A DNA stretch of 64,000 bases from Haemophilus parainfluenzae (GCF_014931415.1 NZ_CP063121.1:1054001-1118000), one strand, 5' to 3'. Positions 1 through 11,058 are shown, counted from the first letter of the stretch. A program made the numbers and translations. Notes: generated by a model not told the origin, from the letters alone.

Positions 1-1
1 G

Positions 2-3000
2 GTTTGGTCGAAGAAAGGCATTAAAGTTACCACGGGTAAAAACAACGTTGACCGCACCAATGATTCAGTTGTGTACGTGGGTGATAAAAACACCGACAAC
101 ACTGACCGCACTTCTGATACCCAAGGCGAAAACCAAAGCTACAGTGTGGATGTGAGCCAATTAGGTGGGATGTATGCTGAAAAAATCCATTTAGTGGATA
201 ACGGCCAAGGTCTTGGTGTACGCAATGCGGGGCACATTGGTGCATCTGCTGGAAGCGTGAAAATCGATAGCCAAGGTAAGATTGTGAATGAAGGCTTTAT
301 AGGTGGTAGCGAAAATGCCGAACTCAATGCGAAAAAGAATATTGAGAACCGTGGCACCGTTTATGCTAAAGCTCAGACCCAACTTAATGCTCAACACATT
401 GATAACAAACAAGGTGTTATTGCGGGTAAACAAGTTCAGCTTAACGCAAATAATGTGGATAACCGCAAGCAATCGGATAAAGGCTCTTTAATTGTTGCAA
501 CAGAGAAAGCGAGCATTAAAGCGAAACATGTAGATAACCAAGGGACGAAAGCTGGCGGCAACACGGAACAAGGTATTCGTGGTGCTCAAGTGGCTATTAC
601 AGCTGAAAATCTTTCTAACCAACAAGGGGGCATCTACAGTGATGAGCATACCCAACTAGATGTTGCTCAAACAATTGATAACAAACAAGGTGAGATTGAA
701 GCGGGTAAATCAATTGAGTTAAAAGCGAAGACGTTGGCAAATGAAGGTGATATCAAAACCAAAGGGGATTTGACGGTTCGTTTACAAGATAGTTTAACCT
801 TAAATAACGCTTTCCAAGTTGGTGGTAATTTAGATTTTAAAACCGAAGGGGATTTTAAAAATAATAGCCAATTACGTGTAGGTAATAAGGTAGATGTTAA
901 AGCGGCTAATGTAGAAAACACTCAAGATGCTGAAATTAGTGGTAATGAAACACGCATTAATACAAACACGTTGACTAACCGAGGCTTAATTGATGGTGCA
1001 TTGACGGTGGCAAAAGCCGTGACCATCAATAACTTAGGTACCGGTCGTATTTATGGTGACCATGTGGCTTTACAGGGGGAGAATTTAAATAACCTTGAAG
1101 AAGGGGATAAATCCGCTGTAATTGCTGCACGTGAGCGTTTAGATGTGGGCGTGGATAAAGTTTTAAACCGCAATGAAAGTACTCTTTTAAGTATGGGTAA
1201 GATTTATGTGGGTAAAGCGTTGGATGAAAACAACCAAGCGACAGGTAAATCAGCGTATGTTCAAAACTACAATGGCGTGATTGAAGCGCTAAACCTTTAC
1301 GACAATGCGAAAAGCAAAGCGATCACCTTTAATACTGGTAAGGTAGAGAATAAACATTTCTTCCTTGAGACAGAAAATGTGGATACCTCGTCTACACCGG
1401 TTTTTGAGTATCGAATTGGGAATGATTCGACTATCTACGGTAAAGACTCTGGGGTTTATAAAGTAAAACAAGATAATAAGAGTGGTCGCTGGGGACTAAA
1501 CCGAAAAATAAGAGATCTTTATCATATTTTTTCACCGGATGGCAAAATCGAAAGTGATAACTGGCATGAGTATGATTATACCCGCACGGTGAATGAAACC
1601 GTGGTACTTAACCCAAAATATCAAGAAGGTAAGATTTTAAGTGGTGGCGGCATTGATTTTAATGATGCGCGTGTAGACAACCAAGACAGTAAAGTGATCG
1701 CTGGTGGGCTGATTCAAATTGCGGATGGCCAATTACATAATGATGAGTTGAAAGGTCGTACTATTGTAACGGATGCTGGTCGTTTAACGGCTTTTTATAA
1801 AGGTAAGAAAAAAAGAAAATGGGACAGATACGATACAACTAAAAGTGATACTAGTATTTATTACAAACAAAATGAAAGTGTGAAAGATTTAGGGGTATTT
1901 GCTTATAAAGAAAATGTAGCACCTGAATTTACCAATAATAGCGTGGCTAATAAAGGTGATGCGGGAGATGTTGTATTAAATCATCTGACTCAATCGTTGG
2001 ATAAATCTTCGCTTTATCATGTGAATCCTAATGCACCAAAAGGCTATGTGATTGAAACCGACCCACGTTTTGCGAACAAGCAAAAATGGTTGAGTTCGGA
2101 TTATATGTTCAATGCATTACGCTACGACTCAAATAATATGTTGAAACGTTTGGGGGATGGTTTTTATGAGTTGCGTTTAGTGAATGAACAAATTAACCAG
2201 TTAACCGGTCGTCGTTATCTTGAAGGTTATCAAAATGATTTAGAGCAATATCAAGGTTTGATGAATAACGGTGTTCATTACGCCAAAAAATTGAATTTAG
2301 TACCAGGTGTAGCGTTAACTGAAAAGCAAATGTCGGAACTCACTACTGATTTAGTGTGGATGGTGAATCAGGAAGTGACGCTTCCAAGCGGCAAGAAAAT
2401 TAATGTGTTAACGCCGAAAATTTACTTAGCGTCTAACCGTACTCAAGTCACTCCAACGGGCTCAGTGATCTCGGGGGATAGTATTGTTGGTTCTGTGAAG
2501 GATATGACCAACGAAGGAACGGTGCTTGCTGCAAACCTAGTGAATTTATACGGTCAAAACTTAGAGAACAAAGGGTTGGTTTTGGCTGATAACGTCAACC
2601 TTAATGCTGAGCAAAAATTAGTAAACCTAGGCGGTAAGATTGTGGCTGCAGATAGCTTGTCTCTATACGGTGGAAAATCCGTAGAGCTTGGTGCAACCAC
2701 AACAGAAACACAAAGCCAATTAGGTCGAACAGAAACAGGTAATAAACAAGTCGATCGCCAAAGTGAATTGAAGGTAACCGGCAAAGGTGGTGAGTTATCC
2801 ATTCAAAGTGGTGGCGATATCACGATAAAAGCAGCGAATGTGAAATCGGCAGGCACTGTTGATGTAAATGCCAAAGGTAAGCTTTTGGTGACGACTGAGA
2901 AGCAAAACAGTAAAGAACACTATGACTTTAGCGATAACCATCATTATCACTTGGATAAAGAAGGTGAGGTTAGCTCTGTTATTGAGGGTAAAGAAGGCAC

Positions 3001-6000
3001 TCGTTTAGTGGGGCAAGAAGAAACCACACTTCGTCAAGCTAAGGTTAATAGTGAAGAAGGGAGAACTATTATTGCCTCACAAGGTGAAGTGAAGCTTGAA
3101 GAAGGGCGAGATATTGAACATCTAGATCGCCGAAATAAACAAACATCGAAAGGTTTTTTAACCAAAGAAACCGAAGAAATGCGTCATCATCATGATTATG
3201 ATCTTAGCAAAGGCAGTGAAGTAAATGGTAAGGATGTTATTGTTTATTCACAAGATGCAAATGCGACAGTTAAAGGCTCTTCGATTACTGCACAAGATGG
3301 TTTATTGGTGCAAGCTAAGAACGTTAATGTGAAAGAGGCGGAAAATCACGCTTATGTTGAAGAACATTACGAGAAAAAACGTTCTGGTTTAGCCTCAAGT
3401 TTTAAAGGTGGTGTAGCAAAAGTTGGTTATGAGAAAAGCAAGTCTAATCTAGACAGCAAATCCGTCAGCTTAGAAGCTGCAGGTAGCCAATTAACAGCTG
3501 GTACTGCAACTTTAGTCGCAGAAAATGTCTTGACTGTGCGAGGTTCTGATTTAAATAGTCAGGATCAATTTGATCTACATGCAAAACAAGTTAATCTAGA
3601 AGCGGCTAAGGAAATTCATCACACTGAAGTACACAAAACAAGTAAAACAAGTGGTTTTGGTTTAAGCATGGTTTACGATCCAACTGTGAAAGCGGTAGAT
3701 CAATATAAACAACGCCAAAAACAAGGTGGTACAGAAACTGTTGTAGGAAAAATTAACTCTATTGCTGAAGCAGGTGCAGATTCAGTGGAGTTAATGAGCC
3801 GTGGCATTGTGCCGTATTTGGAGCACAAACGCAGTAAATCAGATAAAACTACAGTAGAAACAACAGCAAAAGTGACCGCACTTAATGCTGGCGGACAACT
3901 TAATGTAGTGGCATCTGAAGGTGATATTCGCACACAAGGTACACAAATTGCAGCAGAGAAAGGTGCAACATTCTTAGCTTCAAATAATATTGAGTTAGGA
4001 ACAGCTGAGAATACTTATACTCAGCAGGCCAATACTTCAGATAAAGGATTTAGTTTAGGTGATGCGAATAAATACCTTTTTGGTGTACACACTCAACGTG
4101 AAAATGGCGATGCAACTCAAACACAAGAAGTATCAACGACTATTTCTGTAGGCGGTAATAACCAAATAGTGGCACAAAAAGGTGATATTCATGCTAAAGG
4201 TGCCAAAATTGTGTCTGAGAGGAAAAACCAATTATCTGCAGCGGGTAATGTTGTTTTAGATACAGCGGTTACTACACAAGAGACAACGCAGCAACGTAAA
4301 GGACATGCGGTAGGTGAGGCTGTTATTTCAGATTCTGAACGCTTCTATGGTTATAACCGTACTCGTTTTAACCAAGATGGTAACTTTACTCACCATGAAA
4401 AAGCGCAATTAGCGAGCTTAGGTGATAAGGTAGAAGTGTATGCCGGTAAAGATTATCGTCAAACATCAGCAGAAATTTTATCGAAAGATAAAGCGTCTAT
4501 TAATGCACAAAATATTATTGTGGACTCAGCTTTTAATACTGATAAATATAAACAAAGTGAAAGCGACCTAAAATTTGGTCAATTCACTCGTGTGAAATCA
4601 CCAATTATTGATTTAATCAATAGTATTGAAAGCACCATAAAAAATAAGAACGCCTCAGATCGTGTGCAAGCTGCAAATATCATGAGTGTTGCAGCACAAG
4701 CCTATAACTTGGCGTCTGCATTCCAAGGGCAAGGTGGAGCATCTTATTTAATTCGTGTGGAATCAGGTACAGGGGTGGCTCATAGCCGTAAGAAAGAAGA
4801 CAGCTATCAACACACCAGCCAAGGCAACCTATTCAATGCGAAAGAAATTGAGTTTACTGCACGCGGTGATGGCAGCACAAATGCACAAGGTAATCCGCAG
4901 TTAGGGAATATTAATATCACCCATGCAGATATCACGTCTGTAGATGAAAAGGGTAACCGCTTAAAAGACAGTAGCGTAACCTTTAATGCTAATAATCTAA
5001 CGATAGATCCAGGTAAGAGCACGGTAGATCAACATGCTCGTTCACAAAGTGCTGGTGTTGAAGTTGGGATGGCGGCAACAATTGGTGCGCAAACCGGTAT
5101 TGGTATTTATGCTCGTGTAGGTGGTTCAAGCAGTAAAACTAATGTGGAAGGGGTGAACTACATCAATAGCCATCTTAATACTGAAACCTTGAATATCAAT
5201 ACTCAAGGTGATACTACCTTAACGGGTACAACAGCCAAAGCTAAAACGATCAACGCTAACGTAGGTGGAAATCTCAATATTGCGAGTGTACAAGATGAAA
5301 ACAAATTTGAGACTAAATCAAGCGGCGGTGGTTTAGAAGTTGAGTTTGGCTGGGGAAATAACTGGCGTGTAAGCGGTTACGGTAATTCAGAGAAAGGGGA
5401 GTCAGGCTATAAACAAGTGAAAGAGCAAGCAGGATTATTTGCTGAAGAAGGCGGATATCATGTGAATGCGAAGAATGTTCACTTAAAAGGCGCAGCGATT
5501 ACCAGTACGAACCCTGAAAATAGTGAATTATCAACCAATAAACTGACGTTTGAAGACATTCAAAATGAAAGTCACAGTGATGCTATGAGCATGTCATTTA
5601 GTGCAAGCTATAGTCGAAGCGGTGGTGCACCAAAAGATAATTCGTCATCAGGTGGGGCTCCATTTAGCCAAATTGGCTCGAAAATGATGGATAGCTTTTC
5701 ATCAAATGGTCCAAAATCATCGTCAACAGACTTTGGTGGTGGTTTGCCAATGAATGAGTCTGACTCAGATAATTCGGTGACTCGTGCAACCTTAACTGAA
5801 GGCAAGATTACCTTAAATAAAGACACTGCACCGACGCAAACTACTGCGCAGGCTTTGGGTATTAATACGGATATTAATCAAGCTAACGGTGAGGTTGATA
5901 AACCAAAAGATGTTAATCAAATCTTAAGCGAGCAACGCCAAATTTCAGCCGCAGCAGGAAATATTAAAAGTGCGGTTAATACATACATGGAAAACCAACA

Positions 6001-7489
6001 GAAAGCTGTAATAAAAGAAATGATGGAGTTGCAAGCAGAAAGAGAAGTATTGGTTAAACGTAATGATAAAGCAGCATTAGAGAAAGTTGATGAACAATTA
6101 GGAATGCTGCTTAAAGAATCTGAAGAATGGGGTAATGAAGGTAAATATCGTCGTGCTTTGGATGCAATTACATCAGCTGGCATAGCAGCATTAAGTGGAC
6201 AATCAGCACAGGGTATTGCTGTGACAGCTGCTTCACCTTACGTGAACCAAAAAATTAAAAATGCAACAACAGATGAACAGACTGGTAAAGTGAATAAAGT
6301 CACTAACATTGCTGCGCATGCTCTGTGGGGGGCTGTGGAAGGCAATGCTCTTGGAGGAAGTGGTACGGCTGGTGCTTTATCTGCTGCTAGTGCTGAATTA
6401 ATGGCTCCACAGATTGCTAAAATACTTTATGACAAAACTCCAAATGAGTTAAGTGCATCAGAAAAACAACGTGTTATTGCATTAAGTGGTGTTGTTGGAA
6501 AGGCTATAGGAGGTATTACATCTGCAGCTAAAGGAGATGGGACCTATACGGTATCAAAAAATAGTGATATAGGTGGAAATATTGCCAAAAATGCGGTGGA
6601 GAATAATGCTTTATATACTAATGATATTGCAGAAATGTATCATGAATTGAAAAAGGCAAAAACAGCAGAGGAAAAGAAGGCGATTAAAGAAAAATTTGCA
6701 AGAAAAGGCGAGAAACGCCTTGATGCTATTAAAGTTCGTTGTGCTAATAATGGAGATGAGTGTTATTTGAATGAAATAGCTAAGCTCAGAAATGTTACTC
6801 AGCCAGCTGATGCTATAATAAAGAATGGGCTTTTTACAGATGAAGATATTCTTTATGCTTATGGAACAGCCTTAGAATCAAATAAGAAGGATTTAGCTTA
6901 TTTAGAAAAACAACTATCTACAAAATGGAGAGTTATAGACGGTATAGTTGAATATCTTCCTAAACTACAGGATTTAGCGCGATGGGGAGTGCAGACAGGT
7001 GTGGCAAAATATCAGTCTCACCGAGCAGTATCTGCTAATAGTGTTGGTAAATCTTCAGTTACTAATAACTCAGTAACATCATCACAAGCCAAATCCAATA
7101 AAGGAGAAGAATCTACCCTTATTACTTGGCCGCGTGTAGAGAGCAATAAGGGAAAGCTTGTAGCAAATAGTCATAATGAATATTTAAATACTTTATCAGG
7201 TGCTAAAGCAAAAGATTTGCCAGATTTACGAGTAAAGATTGGAAAAGGAGTTTACCAAAATACATATGTAGATAGTTCAGGTAAAAAATTTAACAAAGTA
7301 ACTTATGATCCTAATGTATGGACAAGTAAACAAATTCAAGATAAAGCTCGTGAAGCAGTGGCACAGGTAAATAATAAGGTTTATATAGGAGAAAATACGT
7401 CTAAAGGAGTGAATCGAAATATAGATGGCGTTCCATTTGTAGTAAAAAGGGTGGATGGTAAATTACAAGCTTATTTAGGTAAGAAGTAA
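2..7489 (+). CDS. CdiA/FhaB-like filamentous exoprotein with VENN pretoxin motif (5' partial)
   Basis: The reading frame is open from base 2, so the gene starts outside the window; about 2,495 residues are visible. Most of it consists of haemagglutinin-type repeats of alternating short strands rich in N, G, Q and K, as in two-partner-secretion exoproteins that form long beta-helices on the cell surface. Near the end comes a small-residue-rich pretoxin region (6300-6590), then the VENN motif at 6596-6607. About 295 residues follow, which in CdiA proteins would be the swappable toxin region delivered into neighbouring cells. I do not recognise the last domain (about 7105-7489). That tail looks more A/T-rich than the repeats. 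No CdiB partner is visible (it would lie upstream), and no immunity gene follows. A plain adhesin remains possible. Confidence 0.85.
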   Translation, partial: VWSKKGIKVTTGKNNVDRTNDSVVYVGDKNTDNTDRTSDTQGENQSYSVDVSQLGGMYAEKIHLVDNGQGLGVRNAGHIGASAGSVKIDSQGKIVNEGFIGGSENAELNAKKNIENRGTVYAKAQTQLNAQHIDNKQGVIAGKQVQLNANNVDNRKQSDKGSLIVATEKASIKAKHVDNQGTKAGGNTEQGIRGAQVAITAENLSNQQGGIYSDEHTQLDVAQTIDNKQGEIEAGKSIELKAKTLANEGDIKTKGDLTVRLQDSLTLNNAFQVGGNLDFKTEGDFKNNSQLRVGNKVDVKAANVENTQDAEISGNETRINTNTLTNRGLIDGALTVAKAVTINNLGTGRIYGDHVALQGENLNNLEEGDKSAVIAARERLDVGVDKVLNRNESTLLSMGKIYVGKALDENNQATGKSAYVQNYNGVIEALNLYDNAKSKAITFNTGKVENKHFFLETENVDTSSTPVFEYRIGNDSTIYGKDSGVYKVKQDNKSGRWGLNRKIRDLYHIFSPDGKIESDNWHEYDYTRTVNETVVLNPKYQEGKILSGGGIDFNDARVDNQDSKVIAGGLIQIADGQLHNDELKGRTIVTDAGRLTAFYKGKKKRKWDRYDTTKSDTSIYYKQNESVKDLGVFAYKENVAPEFTNNSVANKGDAGDVVLNHLTQSLDKSSLYHVNPNAPKGYVIETDPRFANKQKWLSSDYMFNALRYDSNNMLKRLGDGFYELRLVNEQINQLTGRRYLEGYQNDLEQYQGLMNNGVHYAKKLNLVPGVALTEKQMSELTTDLVWMVNQEVTLPSGKKINVLTPKIYLASNRTQVTPTGSVISGDSIVGSVKDMTNEGTVLAANLVNLYGQNLENKGLVLADNVNLNAEQKLVNLGGKIVAADSLSLYGGKSVELGATTTETQSQLGRTETGNKQVDRQSELKVTGKGGELSIQSGGDITIKAANVKSAGTVDVNAKGKLLVTTEKQNSKEHYDFSDNHHYHLDKEGEVSSVIEGKEGTRLVGQEETTLRQAKVNSEEGRTIIASQGEVKLEEGRDIEHLDRRNKQTSKGFLTKETEEMRHHHDYDLSKGSEVNGKDVIVYSQDANATVKGSSITAQDGLLVQAKNVNVKEAENHAYVEEHYEKKRSGLASSFKGGVAKVGYEKSKSNLDSKSVSLEAAGSQLTAGTATLVAENVLTVRGSDLNSQDQFDLHAKQVNLEAAKEIHHTEVHKTSKTSGFGLSMVYDPTVKAVDQYKQRQKQGGTETVVGKINSIAEAGADSVELMSRGIVPYLEHKRSKSDKTTVETTAKVTALNAGGQLNVVASEGDIRTQGTQIAAEKGATFLASNNIELGTAENTYTQQANTSDKGFSLGDANKYLFGVHTQRENGDATQTQEVSTTISVGGNNQIVAQKGDIHAKGAKIVSERKNQLSAAGNVVLDTAVTTQETTQQRKGHAVGEAVISDSERFYGYNRTRFNQDGNFTHHEKAQLASLGDKVEVYAGKDYRQTSAEILSKDKASINAQNIIVDSAFNTDKYKQSESDLKFGQFTRVKSPIIDLINSIESTIKNKNASDRVQAANIMSVAAQAYNLASAFQGQGGASYLIRVESGTGVAHSRKKEDSYQHTSQGNLFNAKEIEFTARGDGSTNAQGNPQLGNINITHADITSVDEKGNRLKDSSVTFNANNLTIDPGKSTVDQHARSQSAGVEVGMAATIGAQTGIGIYARVGGSSSKTNVEGVNYINSHLNTETLNINTQGDTTLTGTTAKAKTINANVGGNLNIASVQDENKFETKSSGGGLEVEFGWGNNWRVSGYGNSEKGESGYKQVKEQAGLFAEEGGYHVNAKNVHLKGAAITSTNPENSELSTNKLTFEDIQNESHSDAMSMSFSASYSRSGGAPKDNSSSGGAPFSQIGSKMMDSFSSNGPKSSSTDFGGGLPMNESDSDNSVTRATLTEGKITLNKDTAPTQTTAQALGINTDINQANGEVDKPKDVNQILSEQRQISAAAGNIKSAVNTYMENQQKAVIKEMMELQAEREVLVKRNDKAALEKVDEQLGMLLKESEEWGNEGKYRRALDAITSAGIAALSGQSAQGIAVTAASPYVNQKIKNATTDEQTGKVNKVTNIAAHALWGAVEGNALGGSGTAGALSAASAELMAPQIAKILYDKTPNELSASEKQRVIALSGVVGKAIGGITSAAKGDGTYTVSKNSDIGGNIAKNAVENNALYTNDIAEMYHELKKAKTAEEKKAIKEKFARKGEKRLDAIKVRCANNGDECYLNEIAKLRNVTQPADAIIKNGLFTDEDILYAYGTALESNKKDLAYLEKQLSTKWRVIDGIVEYLPKLQDLARWGVQTGVAKYQSHRAVSANSVGKSSVTNNSVTSSQAKSNKGEESTLITWPRVESNKGKLVANSHNEYLNTLSGAKAKDLPDLRVKIGKGVYQNTYVDSSGKKFNKVTYDPNVWTSKQIQDKAREAVAQVNNKVYIGENTSKGVNRNIDGVPFVVKRVDGKLQAYLGKK

Positions 7490-7554
7490 TTTATAACATT
7501 TATCTTACCTGGGAGTATTGTCTTCCTTGAAAAGATCATTGTTATTCTAAAAGA

Positions 7555-7600
7555 AAAGTGCGGTTAAAAATCACCCTGTTTTTAACCGCACTTTATTTTC
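7555..7600 (+). terminator. Terminator built from two inverted uptake signals
   Basis: A 16-bp perfect stem (7555-7570 with 7579-7594) encloses an 8-base loop and is followed by a short T-rich stretch. Each arm holds one Haemophilus uptake signal (7556-7564 and 7585-7593). It ends transcription of the exoprotein gene. Confidence 0.85.
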
Positions 7601-7685
7601 AGCCATTTAGCTTAAGTTTTTTGCGATTTTTGTCAAAATATGCTACTTTTTACGCAGTCAATCCTACAGTAACACATTTAATTTT

Positions 7686-8582
7686 ATGAACGAAGAACAT
7701 TCGAGTAATCAAACTGAAACAACTAAAAAATCTTTTTTCCAATCACTTATTGGCCGCTTTTTCCAAGGTGAGCTGAAAAACCGTGAAGAACTCGTGGAAG
7801 TGATTCGCGATTCTGAACAAAACGATTTAATCGATCAAAACACTCGCGAGATGATTGAAGGGGTAATGGAAATCGCGGAGCTTCGCGTACGCGATATCAT
7901 GATTCCTCGTTCGCAAATCGTATTTATTGAATCGAATCAAGATCTCGATGCCTGCTTGAATACCATTATTGAATCGGCCCACTCTCGCTTTCCTGTGATT
8001 GCAGATACGGATGATCGCGATAATATTGAAGGTATTTTACACGCGAAAGATTTGCTCAAGTTTTTACGTGAAGATGCGGAAGAGTTCGAACTTTCCAAGT
8101 TATTACGTCCTGTTGTGATCGTGCCGGAAAGTAAACGTGTCGATCGTATGCTAAAAGAGTTTCGTTCTGAACGTTTCCATATGGCGATTGTGGTGGATGA
8201 GTTTGGTGCGGTATCTGGTTTAGTCACTATCGAAGATATTCTCGAACAAATTGTGGGTGATATTGAAGACGAATTTGATGAGGAAGATGTCGCCGACATT
8301 CGTCAGCTTTCTCGTCATACTTATGCGGTGCGTGCATTAACGGACATTGATGATTTTAATGCACAATTTAATACGCATTTCGATGATGAAGAAGTGGATA
8401 CCATTGGCGGTTTAATCATGCAAGCCTTTGGCTATTTGCCTAAACGTGGTGAGGAAATCACCTTAGAAAATATTCAATTTAAAGTAACTTCTGCCGATAG
8501 TCGTCGTTTAATTCAAGTACGAGTAACCGTGCCGGATGAGCATTTATCGGATATGGAAGGCGTGGAAGAACAAGCTGAATAA
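7686..8582 (+). CDS. corC: CorC/YbeX family CBS-domain protein
   Basis: 298 residues, the usual length for the CorC family, which is linked to magnesium/cobalt efflux and membrane integrity. A pair of CBS domains spans about residues 70-190 ([10 protein letters not shown] opens the first) and a CorC_HlyC transporter-associated domain spans about 205-285. There is no membrane segment, as in the short soluble members. It sits directly upstream of lnt, the usual gamma-proteobacterial order (ybeX-lnt). A hairpin between the two genes may reduce read-through. The ATG at 7686 has no strong ribosome-binding site, but the N-terminus matches family length. Confidence 0.9.
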   Translation: MNEEHSSNQTETTKKSFFQSLIGRFFQGELKNREELVEVIRDSEQNDLIDQNTREMIEGVMEIAELRVRDIMIPRSQIVFIESNQDLDACLNTIIESAHSRFPVIADTDDRDNIEGILHAKDLLKFLREDAEEFELSKLLRPVVIVPESKRVDRMLKEFRSERFHMAIVVDEFGAVSGLVTIEDILEQIVGDIEDEFDEEDVADIRQLSRHTYAVRALTDIDDFNAQFNTHFDDEEVDTIGGLIMQAFGYLPKRGEEITLENIQFKVTSADSRRLIQVRVTVPDEHLSDMEGVEEQAE

Positions 8583-8607
8583 GCCACATCGTTTCACTGT
8601 ATTCTAA

Positions 8608-8640
8608 GCCCCCTCTTTGCTGAAGAGGGGGAATATTTTT
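8608..8640 (+). terminator. Hairpin terminator between corC and lnt
   Basis: A C-rich arm (CCCCCTCTT) and a G-rich arm (AAGAGGGGG) with a short loop are followed by AATATTTTTT. It lies just before the lnt start, so lnt may depend on read-through or on its own promoter. Confidence 0.75.
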
Positions 8641-8646
8641 TATAGT

Positions 8647-10191
8647 ATGGATAAAATGAATAAGTTAGTGATTTATCTTATTGCTCTGATTTCTGGTGTG
8701 ATTGGCGTATTTGCTTTTTCGCCGTTTGATTATTGGGGATTAGCCTACGTATCGTTGGGCGGCTTACTTTTTGTGGCGAAGAATGCCAAAAAATCAACCG
8801 CACTTTTTGCTACTTTTTTGTGGTCGATGGGCTTTTTCTGTTTTGGTGTAAGTTGGTTAAATGTCAGTATTCATCAATTTGGTGGCGCTTCCCTTGGCGT
8901 GAGTTATCTCTTAGTCAGCCTACTTTCTGCTTACCTTGCACTTTATCCAATGCTTTTCACTTATTTAGTGCAACGTTTTCAGGTGCAAAGTGCGGTTATT
9001 TTTGCCGCGATTTGGACATTGACTGAATTCTTGCGTGGTTGGGTGTTTACCGGTTTTCCATGGTTGCAATTTGGTTATACCCAAATCGACAGTCCGTTTT
9101 ACGGGATCGCGCCGATCTTTGGTGTCACGGGGATGACATTCTTTACCGTTTGGGCAAGTGCGGTTATTTTTAATTTTGTTTTTTCACTCTCAAAAAAACA
9201 ATGGAATTTAGTCAGTGTGAATGCGTTGCTATTATTGGTTGTGGGTGGATTAAGTGCTTATGCAGGTAAGGTGAATTTTGTTCAACCCAAAAAAGAAGAT
9301 AAAGGGCTAACTATCACGCTTGCACAAGGCAATATTGAGCAAAATTTAAAATGGGATCCTGAATATCTTTATGCCACAGTAGACATCTATCAAAAACAAA
9401 TTTTGGCACATTTAGGCAAGTCTGATTTGATTATTTTGCCTGAGTCGGCATTGCCTACTCTTGAAAATGCCATTACGCCATTTTTTGAAGCTTTAGATAA
9501 AGTTGCGAAAGAGAAAAACACGGAAGTGATGATTGGCACCGTATATCGCGATGAACAAAGCGGTAAATTATTGAATTCGATTGTGACGGCAGGGAATCCT
9601 GATTTCCCTTATGAGTTGACGACAAAAAATCGTTACAGCAAACATCATCTCGTGCCATTTGGTGAATACGTGCCGTTAGAAAGTTTGTTGCGTCCACTTA
9701 ATTCTGTCTTTAATTTGCCAATGTCTGCGTTCCAAAGTGGGGAAGCGGTACAACCGTCATTTATGGCGAAGCAACATGCTTTTGCACCGGCTATTTGTTA
9801 TGAAATTATTTTTGGTGAGCAACTTCGTGAAAATCTGAAAAAAGAAACCGATTATTTGCTGACTATTTCTAATGATGCATGGTTTGGTGATAGCATTGGC
9901 CCTTGGCAACATTTACAAATGGCTAGAATGCGTGCGCTCGAATTAGGTAAACCATTAATTCGTGCAACGAATACGGGTATTTCAGTGTTTATTGATGCAA
10001 AAGGCAACATTGAAGCGAAAGCGCCTCAATTTGAGGAAACCACACTGACCCATAAAATGGTGCCAACAGAAGGCAAAACGCCTTATGCAGCATTAGGTAA
10101 TTTACCTATTTATGTGTTGTCATTGATTTTTGTGTTATTACGTTGCTTCACGACGTTATTAAAACGTCGCTTGAACCTTTCACAAAAATAG
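8647..10191 (+). CDS. lnt: Apolipoprotein N-acyltransferase
   Basis: An inner-membrane enzyme that adds the third acyl chain to the N-terminal cysteine of lipoproteins before Lol sorting. About six hydrophobic segments occupy residues 1-210, followed by a periplasmic nitrilase-fold (CN hydrolase) domain and a C-terminal membrane helix. Catalytic residues are visible: Glu in LPESALPT, Lys in RYSKHH and Cys in AICYEIIFGE. An upstream in-frame TTG at 8617 would place the start inside the terminator hairpin, so I chose ATG 8647 (514 residues); ATG 8656 is nearly as good. Confidence 0.93.
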   Translation: MDKMNKLVIYLIALISGVIGVFAFSPFDYWGLAYVSLGGLLFVAKNAKKSTALFATFLWSMGFFCFGVSWLNVSIHQFGGASLGVSYLLVSLLSAYLALYPMLFTYLVQRFQVQSAVIFAAIWTLTEFLRGWVFTGFPWLQFGYTQIDSPFYGIAPIFGVTGMTFFTVWASAVIFNFVFSLSKKQWNLVSVNALLLLVVGGLSAYAGKVNFVQPKKEDKGLTITLAQGNIEQNLKWDPEYLYATVDIYQKQILAHLGKSDLIILPESALPTLENAITPFFEALDKVAKEKNTEVMIGTVYRDEQSGKLLNSIVTAGNPDFPYELTTKNRYSKHHLVPFGEYVPLESLLRPLNSVFNLPMSAFQSGEAVQPSFMAKQHAFAPAICYEIIFGEQLRENLKKETDYLLTISNDAWFGDSIGPWQHLQMARMRALELGKPLIRATNTGISVFIDAKGNIEAKAPQFEETTLTHKMVPTEGKTPYAALGNLPIYVLSLIFVLLRCFTTLLKRRLNLSQK

Positions 10192-10263
10192 CAGTCAAAA
10201 CGACCGCACTTTTTTAACGTGAGAGGAAAATAAATTTCCTCTTGTAAAACCAATGAGATTTTA

Positions 10264-11058
10264 ATGAATAAAAATCTAATCGAAGTCAAAAACCTGACCT
10301 TTAAACGAGGTGAGCGTGTGATTTACGATAACCTGAATTTGAAAGTCCAACAGGGTAAAATTACGGCCATTATGGGGCCGTCAGGGATCGGGAAAACCAC
10401 GCTGCTGAAATTAATTGGTGGTCAGTTGTATCCTGAACAAGGCGAGATTTTGTTTGATGGACAAGATATTTGTCGTCTATCAAATCGCGAGCTTTACGAA
10501 GTACGTAAACGCATGGGAATGTTATTCCAATCAGGCGCTTTATTTACGGATATTTCCACGTTTGATAACGTGGCATTTCCGATTCGCGAGCATACCCGTT
10601 TGCCGGAAAGTTTAATTCGTCAAATTGTGTTGATGAAATTAGAAGCAGTAGGCTTACGCGGTGCGGCTGATTTGATGCCTTCTGAGCTTTCTGGTGGGAT
10701 GGCGCGTCGTGCTGCATTGGCTCGAGCAATTGCACTTGATCCGGATTTAATTATGTTTGATGAGCCGTTTACAGGGCAAGATCCAATCAGCATGGGCGTG
10801 ATCGTGAGCTTAATTAAACGATTGAATGAAGCACTGAATTTAACTTCTATCGTGGTTTCCCATGACGTGCAGGAAGTATTAAGCATTGCGGATTATGCCT
10901 ATATTATTGCGGATAAACATGTGATTGCCGAAGGAACCTCAGAGCAACTGCTGGCGAGCCAAGATCCGCAAGTGGTTCAGTTCTTAAAAGGCGAAGCGGA
11001 TGGTCCGGTAAAATTCCATTATCCGGCAGGTGATTATGTGGAGGAATTATTTAAATGA
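10264..11058 (+). CDS. mlaF: MlaF, ATPase of the Mla phospholipid transporter
   Basis: 264-residue ABC ATPase that energises the MlaFEDB inner-membrane complex, which moves phospholipids between the outer and inner membranes and keeps outer-leaflet asymmetry. Visible motifs are Walker A GPSGIGKT, signature LSGGMARR (the G-M-A-R-R form is typical of MlaF) and Walker B LIMFDEP. It is the first gene of mlaFEDCB and overlaps mlaE by 4 bases. Confidence 0.95.
   Translation: MNKNLIEVKNLTFKRGERVIYDNLNLKVQQGKITAIMGPSGIGKTTLLKLIGGQLYPEQGEILFDGQDICRLSNRELYEVRKRMGMLFQSGALFTDISTFDNVAFPIREHTRLPESLIRQIVLMKLEAVGLRGAADLMPSELSGGMARRAALARAIALDPDLIMFDEPFTGQDPISMGVIVSLIKRLNEALNLTSIVVSHDVQEVLSIADYAYIIADKHVIAEGTSEQLLASQDPQVVQFLKGEADGPVKFHYPAGDYVEELFK

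Noticed and set aside
7937..8299. A 120-codon frame antisense to corC
   Set aside because: Ser/Arg-rich shadow of the conserved corC gene.
8617..8646. TTG start for lnt at 8617
   Set aside because: It falls in the loop of the corC terminator; ATG 8647 or 8656 fits the family start.
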